NCBI GenBank assembly: GCA_045535205.1 | Contig: JAZSLF010000162.1 | Span: forward strand, 1-9,498 | Source: RUG14199 sp045535205 | GTDB lineage: Bacteria; Bacillota; Clostridia; Oscillospirales; CAG-272 | Reading direction: 5' to 3' | Length of the DNA stretch: 9,498 nucleotides | Shown here: positions 1 to 6,728 of the stretch, one piece after another | Layout of the letters: every line of letters begins with the position of its first letter | Numbering within the stretch: position 1 is the stretch's first letter | Notes under the pieces: model-generated | What the model saw: the letters and a program-made list of their open reading frames with translations, nothing else | Database searches by the model: none | What the model was told of the DNA's origin: nothing | Program-made: the position numbers and the translations under genes

Positions 1-446
1 CCTATGAACAGGTAGGAACCTACGGTATGGTAACCGCAGAAGACGGAAGCCGTTTCTCGAAGACAGGCTTCATGATCAGATTTGACGAGGCGGCTGACAA
101 GGTAGGTGCTGACCCCTCAAGATACATCTATGCGGCAGCTCCCATCACAAACGACGTAAGATACGGCTTTAACCTCGGTGACGGCGCAAAGAGAAAGCTT
201 CTTGCTTATTGGAATCTTTCCACCTTTTTTGCTACCTACGCTGAAATAGACAAGCCCAAGGTAGACCTCAACTCAATAGACGTCGAAAAGCTCTGCCTTG
301 TTGACCGTTGGCTCGTAGCACTTGTTAACGAATTTGTAAAGAGAGCTACCGAAGCTATGGAAACGTATTCCACAAAGGACGTTGTAGCATACTATGAAAA
401 GGTAGTTGACGATATTTCCAACTTCTATATCAGAGTAAACCGCTGA
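1..446 (+). CDS. ileS: Isoleucyl-tRNA synthetase, part upstream of an in-frame stop (5' end outside window)
   Basis: Class I aminoacyl-tRNA synthetase that charges tRNA-Ile in the cytoplasm. The frame is open from base 3 (the first two bases belong to a cut codon) and shows 147 residues before TGA. A KMSKS-loop equivalent is seen as EDGSRFSKTG (visible residues 13-22), followed by GADPSRY, the DVRYGFNLG stretch and the start of the helical anticodon-binding domain with KLLAYWN and NFYIRVNR. The KMSKS signature is degenerate: SRFSKT instead of KMSKS. The overall look is that of the eukaryote-like type 2 IleRS or a clostridial paralogue of it. The TGA at 444-446 falls inside a conserved NxYxRxxRRRxW-like motif, and homology resumes in the same frame directly after it, so this and the piece at 498-1409 are one gene. 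Family assignment is firm; whether the gene is functional is open. Confidence 0.85.
   Translation, partial: YEQVGTYGMVTAEDGSRFSKTGFMIRFDEAADKVGADPSRYIYAAAPITNDVRYGFNLGDGAKRKLLAYWNLSTFFATYAEIDKPKVDLNSIDVEKLCLVDRWLVALVNEFVKRATEAMETYSTKDVVAYYEKVVDDISNFYIRVNR
444..446 (+). other. In-frame TGA within the ileS reading frame
   Basis: Codons read CGC TGA CGT CTC TGG, i.e. R-stop-R-L-W, where IleRS homologues read about R-R-R-F/L-W. A single substitution of AGA or CGA gives TGA. The codons after the stop (RLWKVEDTEDKNTAY) still look like conserved IleRS sequence, so no frameshift is involved. The base after TGA is C, a context regarded as leaky for termination. TGA ends other genes at 2490, 4816 and 7195 (minus), and tryptophan is encoded by TGG here, which argues against a general UGA reassignment. 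Confidence 0.85.
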
Positions 447-497
447 CGTCTCTGGAAGGTAGAAGATACAGAAGATAAGAATACAGCGTATACAGTA

Positions 498-1409
498 ATG
501 ATGTACGCTATCAAGACAATAACACAGGTAATGGCTCCTATCGTGCCCTTTATGACAGAGCATGTATGGCAGGAGGTCGTGCTTCGTTATTCTACTGAAA
601 CTGCAGAATCCGTTCACCTGACCGATTGGCCTACAGTAATGGAAGGCGTTGAAAAATACGCTTCCGTTATCGACAGCGTTGATGAGGTAAGAAATATTAT
701 TTCTCTCGTACTCAAGCTCAGAAATGAAAAGCAGGTGCGTATCCGTCAGCCTCTGTCAAAGCTTTACCTCTGCCGTGAAGACGGTAAGGTAGAGATCGAT
801 GAAACACTTGTTTCCATCATGCTCGGTGAGGTCAACGTTAAAGAGCTTGTGGTGCTTGATACGCCTGATGCCCTTGAAATAAAGCTTGCAGGTCTTGATT
901 TCAGAAAAGCAGGTGCGTTCCTCAAGGGTGACGTAAACAAGGTAAAGGGAATGCTTCTTGAACTCAGCGATGAGGATATGGCATCGGTAGTGGCATCGAT
1001 CGAAGCAGGAGCTACGGTAACAGTACCCGGCTACGGCAAGGAAATGCCTGCAGAGCTGTTTACTCTTACCGCAGTATCAAAGCCCAATATTTCCATAGTT
1101 AAGGACGGCGGATATATCGTAAGTCTTGATATGAACATAACGGACGAGCTTCTTGCAGAAGGTTATCTGCGTGATATTCTCCGTCAGTGTCAGGTTTGCA
1201 GAAAAGAAGCAGACTTCAACGTATCCGACAGCATCAACGTATACTTTGAAGCTGAAAACGAAGCTGCAAAGGTTATTGCAGACAATAAGGAATATATCGA
1301 AGCAGAGCTTCTCGCAGCTATCAGCGAGACTCCTCTTGACAATGCTGATTATACCGGTGTTATTGAGCTTGATATCGGAAACGTAAAGGTTCAGATGTCA
1401 AAGGCATAA
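498..1409 (+). CDS. ileS: Isoleucyl-tRNA synthetase, C-terminal part downstream of an in-frame stop
   Basis: This continues the frame of the upstream ileS piece (same phase, no indel). From the first ATG after the stop it would be 303 aa. It holds the rest of the anticodon-binding helical bundle (VMAPIVPFMTEHVWQEV, residues 11-28; LRNEKQVRIRQPLSKL, 74-89) and the type 2 IleRS C-terminal region (ELLAEGYLRDILRQ, 217-230, then CQVCRKEADF). No zinc-finger cysteine set of the type 1 enzyme appears at the C-terminus, which fits type 2. The ATG at 498 has no convincing ribosome binding site; the nearest purine-rich stretch (GGAAGG, 454-459) is far too distant. Independent translation is therefore doubtful, and the piece makes sense only as a read-through product or as the rest of a broken gene. 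It ends with TAA 16 bases before a strong hairpin. Confidence 0.8.
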   Translation: MMYAIKTITQVMAPIVPFMTEHVWQEVVLRYSTETAESVHLTDWPTVMEGVEKYASVIDSVDEVRNIISLVLKLRNEKQVRIRQPLSKLYLCREDGKVEIDETLVSIMLGEVNVKELVVLDTPDALEIKLAGLDFRKAGAFLKGDVNKVKGMLLELSDEDMASVVASIEAGATVTVPGYGKEMPAELFTLTAVSKPNISIVKDGGYIVSLDMNITDELLAEGYLRDILRQCQVCRKEADFNVSDSINVYFEAENEAAKVIADNKEYIEAELLAAISETPLDNADYTGVIELDIGNVKVQMSKA

Positions 1410-1425
1410 AAAATAAATACGGAGA

Positions 1426-1452
1426 CGGTACGGCGGTTTTACCGCCGTACCG
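1426..1452. repeat. 12-bp perfect inverted repeat (hairpin) just upstream of the glycosyltransferase
   Basis: CGGTACGGCGGT (1426-1437) pairs perfectly with ACCGCCGTACCG (1441-1452) around a TTT loop. There is no T-run after it on the plus strand, so it is not a standard intrinsic terminator, though its place 16 bases after the ileS stop codon would suit one. It ends 8 bases before the ATG at 1461, occupying the place where a ribosome binding site would be expected. Confidence 0.8.
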
Positions 1453-1460
1453 CAGAAAGA

Positions 1461-2492
1461 ATGAAAAAAGTTAGTATAATCATACCCATATACAACACTA
1501 AGGAATTTCTTCCGTCGCTGTTTGACTCTCTTTTGTCCCAAAGCTACGGCAATATAGAGATAATTGCCGTTGACGACGGCTCGACCGACGGCAGCACGCA
1601 GACTTGCAAAGAATACGCAGAAAAAGACGGAAGAATACGTTTTTATCCCATAGAAAACACAGGTGTTTCGGGGGCAAGAAATTTCGGACTTGATAAGGCC
1701 GAGGGCGACTACGTGATGTTCCTTGACAGCGACGATCATTATAAGGAAAATGCCGTTGAAAAGCTTATGGATGCGGCAGAGAGCTCCGATGCGGATATAG
1801 TGTCGGCGGGAATCGTTAAAATAGTCGGAACGTCTGAAAACGTAATAGACTGTACTGCATTCAGCGGCGACGTTGAAGGAGATGTTTTGTACAGCGTACT
1901 TGAGAGTGCCTGTCTCGGACGTGATGCGGCACTTTGCAGCTTTATAAGTAAGCTTTATAAAGCTGATTTTATAAAAGAAAAGGGCATCCGCTTTCCCGAT
2001 TTGAAATCAGGCGAGGATACAGTCTTTGCACTTGAAGCCATGATATGTGCTTCAAAAATGTATTTTTTAAACGGTCACTGTTTTTATAAATACGTGATAA
2101 ATGAGAAATCCTTCACCCGAAAAAAGCTTTCGATTGAAAAAAGAATTGATTTTTCAAATAAGTTTTTCGGGGAGTGTGAGAGGGTGATCGAAAAATACGG
2201 TATGACATTTTTAAAACAGTCATTTACCGGCAGAAAAGCTCTGGCGATATACGATTTTGTGATGAATGCTACAGAGAGAGAAGATCTGTCAAAAGCGGAA
2301 AAACTGGAAGCATTAAAGCGTATATGCGAAGAGAAATATTATTTGGATATTACGGATAAAGAGATATTTAAAACTCATAGCTTCAGAGTCAGAAGAACGG
2401 CGAAACTTGCCGCCGAAGGAAAGGTGGGCAGTCTTTATAATTTCGCATCGTTCTTGCATTTTATAAAGAGAATAAAATCAGTTGTAAAATGA
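1461..2492 (+). CDS. Family 2 glycosyltransferase
   Basis: Predicted inverting GT-A glycosyltransferase that moves a sugar from a nucleotide donor onto a growing saccharide at the inner membrane face. The N-terminus is typical, with VSIIIPIYN (residues 4-12), the nucleotide-binding VDDGSTDGS (37-45), GVSGARNFGLDKA (68-80) and the metal-binding DXD equivalent FLDSDD (87-92). A C-terminal region of about 200 residues carries no motif I can place, and no transmembrane segment is obvious. Its 343 aa is ordinary for the family. ATG 1461 is chosen because the first beta strand of the family begins at residue 4, although no clear Shine-Dalgarno precedes it; only AGAAAGA separates the hairpin from the start. 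It sits 76 bases upstream of cpsC and plausibly acts in the same polysaccharide pathway. Sugar specificity cannot be read from sequence. Confidence 0.88.
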   Translation: MKKVSIIIPIYNTKEFLPSLFDSLLSQSYGNIEIIAVDDGSTDGSTQTCKEYAEKDGRIRFYPIENTGVSGARNFGLDKAEGDYVMFLDSDDHYKENAVEKLMDAAESSDADIVSAGIVKIVGTSENVIDCTAFSGDVEGDVLYSVLESACLGRDAALCSFISKLYKADFIKEKGIRFPDLKSGEDTVFALEAMICASKMYFLNGHCFYKYVINEKSFTRKKLSIEKRIDFSNKFFGECERVIEKYGMTFLKQSFTGRKALAIYDFVMNATEREDLSKAEKLEALKRICEEKYYLDITDKEIFKTHSFRVRRTAKLAAEGKVGSLYNFASFLHFIKRIKSVVK

Positions 2493-2556
2493 ACAGCTCT
2501 CAGAGCTTGATCCGATATGATATATAACGGGAAACCGTTTGAAAATAATTATCAGC

Positions 2557-2562
2557 GAGGTG
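2557..2562 (+). promoter_or_regulatory. Ribosome binding site deciding the cpsC start
   Basis: GAGGTG ends 6 bases before ATG 2569. The alternative TTG start at 2539 lies upstream of this site and would add ten residues with no homology; a small hairpin (AACGG-GAAA-CCGTT, 2526-2539) overlaps that TTG. The ATG is the better start. Confidence 0.7.
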
Positions 2563-2568
2563 TTGATT

Positions 2569-3300
2569 ATGAATACTCAAAACAGCCAAAGCATATTTGA
2601 CATTGATTTCAGAGACCTTGGCGTACTTCTTCTCAGAAGAATATGGATATTGGTTCTGTGCTTTGCTCTGTGCTTCGGATACATTTATTACACAAAAGAA
2701 ACTGTAAAGGTGCCCATGTATACCGCATCGGCAACAATGTACGTTTCTAACTCAAACGATGTTAGGTATTATTACAGCACAAGCGATACCTACAATGCGC
2801 AGAAGCTTATCGAAACCTGTAGTGTCGTTATAAAGACCAACCGAGTAATCGATAAGGTCGTGGATCAGCTTGACGGGAAGTACAGCGCAGGAGCTATCAG
2901 AAGCTCTATCAATGTTGCATCCGTTTCCGAAACGGAAGTAATGAGAATAACCTGTACTACCGAAGACCCGCAGAAATCAGCAGAAATATGTAATGCGGTT
3001 CTCGTCGTAGTTCCCGACATTCTCAAGGAATGTATCAAGGTGGGTGCTGCGGAAATTCTTGATAAGGCGGGAGTGCCCACATCCCCCACAAATCTTCCTT
3101 CCATCAAGCAGCCTGCCATCTACGGTATAGCTGCGGCGGTAGTTGCGGCAGTAGTTATAGTTGTAGCATATCTGCTTGATACACGTATCAAATCCAAGGA
3201 AGAAATTACAGCGCAGTACGGAATTCCCGTACTCAGCGACATTCCAAACTTCAATGTAAAAGCTAAAGAAAGGTACCGTACATATTATGAGCACAGATAA
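2569..3300 (+). CDS. cpsC: Wzz/CpsC-type capsule chain-length regulator and tyrosine-kinase activator
   Basis: Membrane partner of the BY-kinase CpsD: in Firmicutes this protein supplies the transmembrane anchor and activating cytoplasmic tail, and together they control polysaccharide chain length and export. The 243-aa product has two membrane segments, at about residues 25-42 (LVLCFALCFGYIYY) and 184-204 (YGIAAAVVAAVVIVVAYLL), bracketing an extracellular domain of about 140 residues. A proline-rich motif (VPTSPTNLPSIKQP, 169-182) precedes the second segment, as in Wzz proteins. The cytoplasmic tail TRIKSKEEITAQYGIPVLSDIP (205-226, shown here only as a landmark) is the usual kinase-activating end. 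The last 14 bases overlap cpsD, implying translational coupling. The gene symbol is by family, not by strain-level identity. Confidence 0.88.
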   Translation: MNTQNSQSIFDIDFRDLGVLLLRRIWILVLCFALCFGYIYYTKETVKVPMYTASATMYVSNSNDVRYYYSTSDTYNAQKLIETCSVVIKTNRVIDKVVDQLDGKYSAGAIRSSINVASVSETEVMRITCTTEDPQKSAEICNAVLVVVPDILKECIKVGAAEILDKAGVPTSPTNLPSIKQPAIYGIAAAVVAAVVIVVAYLLDTRIKSKEEITAQYGIPVLSDIPNFNVKAKERYRTYYEHR

Positions 3301-4033
3301 GAAAAAGAATAAACAATACGGTCTTGAGATGCTTCTCAGCTCAAAAACATCTTTCTATATAGCAGAGGCTTACAAGACTCTCAGAACAAATCTTTTGTTT
3401 TCAATTGCGGCAGCAAAGGACTCAGCGGAGTTTGGCAATATCTTTGCCGTTTCAAGCTCTCTTCCCGGAGAAGGTAAATCGGTATCAAGTGCAAATCTTG
3501 CCATAGCTCTTTCACAGACAGGCTCAAAGGTCCTTCTTGTTGATGCCGACCTCAGAAAACCTGTACAGAATAAGCTGTTTGCGGCAAGTAATGTCAGAGG
3601 TCTTTCTACGGTGCTTGTAGGGGAAACAGTATTTGATGTAGCTGTTAAGAAAGAGGTCAGAACAAATCTTGACCTTCTTACATCAGGTAAAATACCCTCA
3701 AATCCTTCTGAGCTTTTGGGTTCAAAATCAATGGAAAACCTGCTTGCTGAGCTTTCCGAGCAGTATGATTACGTGCTTGTAGATACACCTCCTCTCAACG
3801 TGGTGTCCGATGCACTCACCTTTGCACCGCATACGGCGGGAATACTCCTTGCGGTATGTCCCTCTATATGCAAGCATGACCATCTGAGAAAATCCGTTGA
3901 CAGTGCAAAGCTTGCCAACGTAAATATTCTCGGTGCGTTTCTCTCAAATACTACAAATAAATCAATAGGTCTTTCATACAATAGAAAATACAGCCGTTAC
4001 GGAAAATATTATTACAAGAAATACGGCTATTAA
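3287..4033 (+). CDS. cpsD: CpsD-type bacterial tyrosine autokinase (BY-kinase)
   Basis: Cytoplasmic ATPase-fold kinase that autophosphorylates on a C-terminal tyrosine cluster and, with CpsC, controls capsule or exopolysaccharide assembly. Visible motifs: Walker A SSLPGEGKS (residues 57-65, Lys64), Walker A' VLLVDADLRKP (82-92) and Walker B YVLVDTPP (162-169). The N-terminal EAYKTLRTNL (27-36) resembles the oligomerisation motif of the family. The C-terminus carries eight tyrosines in its last 18 residues (Y231, 235, 238, 241-243, 246, 248), the expected phosphorylation tail. 248 aa is typical of the split Firmicutes form lacking its own membrane segments. ATG 3287 overlaps the end of cpsC; AAAGAAAGG at 3265-3273 is a distant SD (13 bases), so coupling is likely. 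The cpsB phosphatase follows after 47 bases. Confidence 0.93.
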   Translation: MSTDKKKNKQYGLEMLLSSKTSFYIAEAYKTLRTNLLFSIAAAKDSAEFGNIFAVSSSLPGEGKSVSSANLAIALSQTGSKVLLVDADLRKPVQNKLFAASNVRGLSTVLVGETVFDVAVKKEVRTNLDLLTSGKIPSNPSELLGSKSMENLLAELSEQYDYVLVDTPPLNVVSDALTFAPHTAGILLAVCPSICKHDHLRKSVDSAKLANVNILGAFLSNTTNKSIGLSYNRKYSRYGKYYYKKYGY

Positions 4034-4065
4034 AAGCAGTTGTCAGTTTTATCGAAAACTTCCCG

Positions 4066-4072
4066 AAAGGAG
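4066..4072 (+). promoter_or_regulatory. Ribosome binding site deciding the cpsB start
   Basis: AAAGGAG is 8 bases before ATG 4081. The longer alternative start, GTG 4072, overlaps this site and so is unlikely. A 6-bp hairpin (AGTTTT-ATCG-AAAACT, 4045-4060) lies immediately upstream. Confidence 0.75.
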
Positions 4073-4080
4073 TGACCTTA

Positions 4081-4818
4081 ATGAAAGTAGATTTTCATTC
4101 CCATTTTCTTCCCGGAATAGATGACGGGGCAAGACGCCCCGAGGACTCTGTAAAGATCTTGAAGTATTTAAAGCAAAATGGGATTGAAACTGTTTGTGCA
4201 ACCCCTCATTATTCTCTGCGTCATGAAAGTGTAAAACGCTTTCTTGAAAGAAGAGAACAGTCTGTTGCAGCTTTACTCGGTTATATGGAAAAACAGGGAA
4301 TACAAAAGAGCGAGATACCGAATATCGTTCTGGGTGCAGAAGTAGCTTTGTATCCGGGACTCTGTGACCTTGCGGATCTGAAAGAACTTTGCTTCGGTGA
4401 TGATAATATGCTTATAGAGCTTCAGTTTGCTCCTTTTGGAAAATGGGAGACTGAGGAAGTATATAATGTGATGTATCAGCACAAGGTCAGACCTGTAATG
4501 GCTCATATTAACAGATACACCAAGCTTTTGTCGGGATTTGAAATTGACGAGATCTTTTTGAACGGAGATGTAACAGTACAGATAAACTGTGAATGTGTCT
4601 CGGATTTCTTCCTTTTTTCGAAAATGAAGAAAATAATAAAAAGCGGAGTTCCCGTTGTATTTGGGGGAGACATTCATCAACCGGAGCTTGTGTCGAAAAG
4701 CGGACTTGAAAAAATGAAAAAATTTCTTTCGGGTCTTTCCAATGAACAGAAAAAGGAATTGACAGAAAGAGAAAACGATTATTTAAAAACAGATGGATCT
4801 TCGGAGGAACAGATTTGA
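4081..4818 (+). CDS. cpsB: CpsB/CapC-type PHP-domain protein-tyrosine phosphatase
   Basis: Manganese-dependent phosphotyrosine phosphatase of the PHP superfamily that dephosphorylates CpsD-type kinases. The N-terminus KVDFHSHFLPGIDDGA (residues 2-17) is the family hallmark and gives metal ligands His6, His8 and Asp14/15. The other expected ligands follow: ATPH (40-43, His43), GAEVAL (85-90, Glu87), AHINRY (141-146, His142) and GGDIHQ (195-200, Asp197 and His199). All key residues are present, so it should be active. 245 aa fits the family. It follows cpsD directly, making a cognate kinase-phosphatase pair; the order C-D-B differs from the B-C-D of streptococci. Its TGA stop overlaps the TTG start of the next gene. 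It should act in the cytoplasm. Confidence 0.93.
   Translation: MKVDFHSHFLPGIDDGARRPEDSVKILKYLKQNGIETVCATPHYSLRHESVKRFLERREQSVAALLGYMEKQGIQKSEIPNIVLGAEVALYPGLCDLADLKELCFGDDNMLIELQFAPFGKWETEEVYNVMYQHKVRPVMAHINRYTKLLSGFEIDEIFLNGDVTVQINCECVSDFFLFSKMKKIIKSGVPVVFGGDIHQPELVSKSGLEKMKKFLSGLSNEQKKELTERENDYLKTDGSSEEQI
4803..4807 (+). promoter_or_regulatory. Ribosome binding site supporting the TTG start of the dehydratase gene
   Basis: GGAGG is 7 bases before TTG 4815, within the last codons of cpsB. It supports initiation at TTG, overlapping the cpsB stop as TTGA. Confidence 0.75.
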
Positions 4819-6674
4819 AAATTAAGACCAGAGATATGCTTCTCATGTTTGCCGACATGGTGATAGTATATCTTATGTTTAATTTATGTTACCACTATTG
4901 CAGACTGTATATTAACACCGAGGGATTGTACATAGAAGCGATGGGAATAATCCTTCCCATATATTTCACCGTTTTGTTTATATTCGGAACGTACCGAAGT
5001 CTTTGGCGTTACGCTGAAGCCTGGGAATTTCTTCTGTGTATGATAGCTTCCGTGACAGCAGGTGCCATATATTTTGTTATCAGCCGTTGGGTATTCGATG
5101 ATAAAATCCCATTTTACTTTTATATGCTCGTTGCGACAACAACGGGAATAGCTCTCGTTTCGCTGAGACTGTTGTACAGGATATACAGAGATGCCGTCAC
5201 AGGAACAAAAAAGCTGTCTCTCACGAAAGATAGAAAAAGAGTAATGATAGTCGGCTGCGGATATGCAGGCTACAGCCTTATATCTGAAATAAAAGCGGCA
5301 AAGGTTTGTGACATAGTGCCCGTTGTAGGTATCGACGACGATACCAATAAGGTGGGTAAAAGAGTAAACGGTCTGTATATAGCAGGCACTACAAATGACG
5401 TAGAAAGAATCGCAAAAAAATACAGAGTGGATGAAATAGTTATTGCGATCCCCTCGGCATCAAATGCCAAAAGAGCAGAGCTTATTGAGCTGTGCAGCAA
5501 GACGGGCATAGAGGTTAAAATACTGCCTCAGCTTCTTGACTTTGAGACAGAAGACAGAAAGTTTATTCAGAAGATAAGAGACATAACTCCCGATGAGCTT
5601 CTGGGACGGGACAGCGTTAATATAATAAACGATGAAGTTTTGTCCTTTGTGTGCGGCAAGACCGTTATGGTAACGGGCGGCGGCGGCTCCATCGGCTCAG
5701 AGCTTTCAAGACAGGTTGCGGCTAACAGTCCCAGACAGCTTATTATTGTTGACATATATGAGAACAATGCCTATGATATTGAAATGGAGCTTCGCAGAAA
5801 GTACGGAGACAAGCTAAGGCTCAAGGTCATCATATCCTCTGTAAGAGACTTTTCAAGAATGAAGCATCTTATAGAAACATATCGGCCCGAGCTTATAATT
5901 CATGCGGCGGCACATAAGCACGTTCCTCTTATGGAAACAGCTCCTGCCGAAGCCGTAAAGAACAATGTTTTCGGTACGTACAATGTGGCGAGAGCTGCGT
6001 CGGAATGCGGTGTTGAGAAATTCATAATGATATCCACCGATAAAGCGGTAAATCCCACCAACATTATGGGAGCGACAAAACGTATTTGTGAAATGATAAT
6101 TCAGTCTATGAATGATAAGGCAGGAAACAAAACCTGTTTTTCCTGCGTTCGTTTCGGAAACGTGCTGGGCTCCAACGGTTCGGTAATACCTCTGTTTAAA
6201 AAACAGATTGCCGCCGGCGGACCGGTAACTGTCACACATCCTGAAATTATCAGGTACTTTATGACGATTCCCGAGGCTGTACAGCTTGTTCTTGCAACAG
6301 GTGCCATGGCGGCGGGCGGTGAGATATTTGTTCTTGATATGGGAGAGCCGGTCAAAATTCTTGATCTTGCCAAAAAGATGATAAGTCTTGCAGGTAAAAA
6401 GATAGATATTGAATATATCGGTCTGAGACCCGGTGAAAAGCTTTATGAGGAGCTCCTTATGGACGAAGAGGGCTTGAAAACAACAAACAATAAAAAGATA
6501 CACATAGGCCGTCCCATTGACTTTGATGCGGAAATTCTGAGCACCCAGCTTGAAGAGCTCCGTACAATAGTTTATAACGATGAAGTCAGCGATGAAGAAA
6601 TGATGAAGCTTGTGGAAGAGAAGCTTCATGAGATCGCTCCCACGTTTGTACGTGCAGAGCCTGTGGCTTGTTAA
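4815..6674 (+). CDS. EpsC/CapD-type membrane nucleotide-sugar 4,6-dehydratase
   Basis: Predicted UDP-GlcNAc 4,6-dehydratase of the large PglF/WbpM/CapD type, which makes 4-keto-6-deoxy sugar precursors for polysaccharide or glycan synthesis at the inner face of the membrane. The 619-aa protein has about four N-terminal membrane segments (roughly residues 8-28, 43-60, 72-90, 100-120), a first Rossmann-like domain (VMIVGCGYAG, 143-152) and a catalytic SDR domain with GxxGxxG as TGGGGSIG (287-294), HAAAHKHVP (363-371), STDKAVNPTNIMGATK (407-422) and RPGEK (538-542). The usual YxxxK tyrosine is replaced by Met418, with Lys422 kept, which is the rule in the large membrane-bound branch, so this is not a defect. 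The start is TTG 4815, overlapping cpsB and backed by GGAGG. The gene closes the operon and is followed by a strong terminator. Confidence 0.9.
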   Translation: MKIKTRDMLLMFADMVIVYLMFNLCYHYCRLYINTEGLYIEAMGIILPIYFTVLFIFGTYRSLWRYAEAWEFLLCMIASVTAGAIYFVISRWVFDDKIPFYFYMLVATTTGIALVSLRLLYRIYRDAVTGTKKLSLTKDRKRVMIVGCGYAGYSLISEIKAAKVCDIVPVVGIDDDTNKVGKRVNGLYIAGTTNDVERIAKKYRVDEIVIAIPSASNAKRAELIELCSKTGIEVKILPQLLDFETEDRKFIQKIRDITPDELLGRDSVNIINDEVLSFVCGKTVMVTGGGGSIGSELSRQVAANSPRQLIIVDIYENNAYDIEMELRRKYGDKLRLKVIISSVRDFSRMKHLIETYRPELIIHAAAHKHVPLMETAPAEAVKNNVFGTYNVARAASECGVEKFIMISTDKAVNPTNIMGATKRICEMIIQSMNDKAGNKTCFSCVRFGNVLGSNGSVIPLFKKQIAAGGPVTVTHPEIIRYFMTIPEAVQLVLATGAMAAGGEIFVLDMGEPVKILDLAKKMISLAGKKIDIEYIGLRPGEKLYEELLMDEEGLKTTNNKKIHIGRPIDFDAEILSTQLEELRTIVYNDEVSDEEMMKLVEEKLHEIAPTFVRAEPVAC

Positions 6675-6685
6675 ACTGAATATAG

Positions 6686-6728
6686 AAATCCCAAGCAAAC
6701 CTTAAACGGAATGCTTGGGATTTTTTTT
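6686..6728 (+). terminator. Intrinsic terminator of the capsule operon
   Basis: AAATCCCAAGCA (6686-6697) pairs perfectly with TGCTTGGGATTT (6712-6723) around a 14-base loop, and eight T's run through 6721-6728. It lies 11 bases after the dehydratase stop. The minus-strand peptidase gene ends at 6702 inside the loop, so its last codons encode the right arm. On the minus strand only three T's follow the stem, so termination in that direction is weaker. Confidence 0.9.

Noticed and set aside
444..446. Selenocysteine or UGA-as-tryptophan decoding in ileS
   Set aside because: The site is normally arginine, not cysteine or tryptophan; TGG is used for Trp and TGA terminates other genes in the window.
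1153..1386. Open frame within ileS on the plus strand
   Set aside because: Overlaps a clearly conserved IleRS region in another frame and has no homology or ribosome binding site.
2493..2568. Possible promoter for cpsC (TATGAT at 2516, TATAAC at 2523)
   Set aside because: No acceptable -35 element 16-18 bases upstream of either; the DNA is simply AT-rich.
4045..4060. 6-bp hairpin between cpsD and cpsB as a terminator
   Set aside because: Short A/T stem without a T-run; the genes are a functional pair and likely co-transcribed.
5815..6100. Loss of the catalytic tyrosine in the dehydratase as a sign of inactivation
   Set aside because: Methionine at this place (residue 418) is the norm for large membrane-bound PglF/WbpM-type dehydratases.
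5853..6698. 281-codon minus-strand open frame
   Set aside because: Antisense to the well-conserved dehydratase; cysteine-, tyrosine- and histidine-rich composition typical of antisense shadows.
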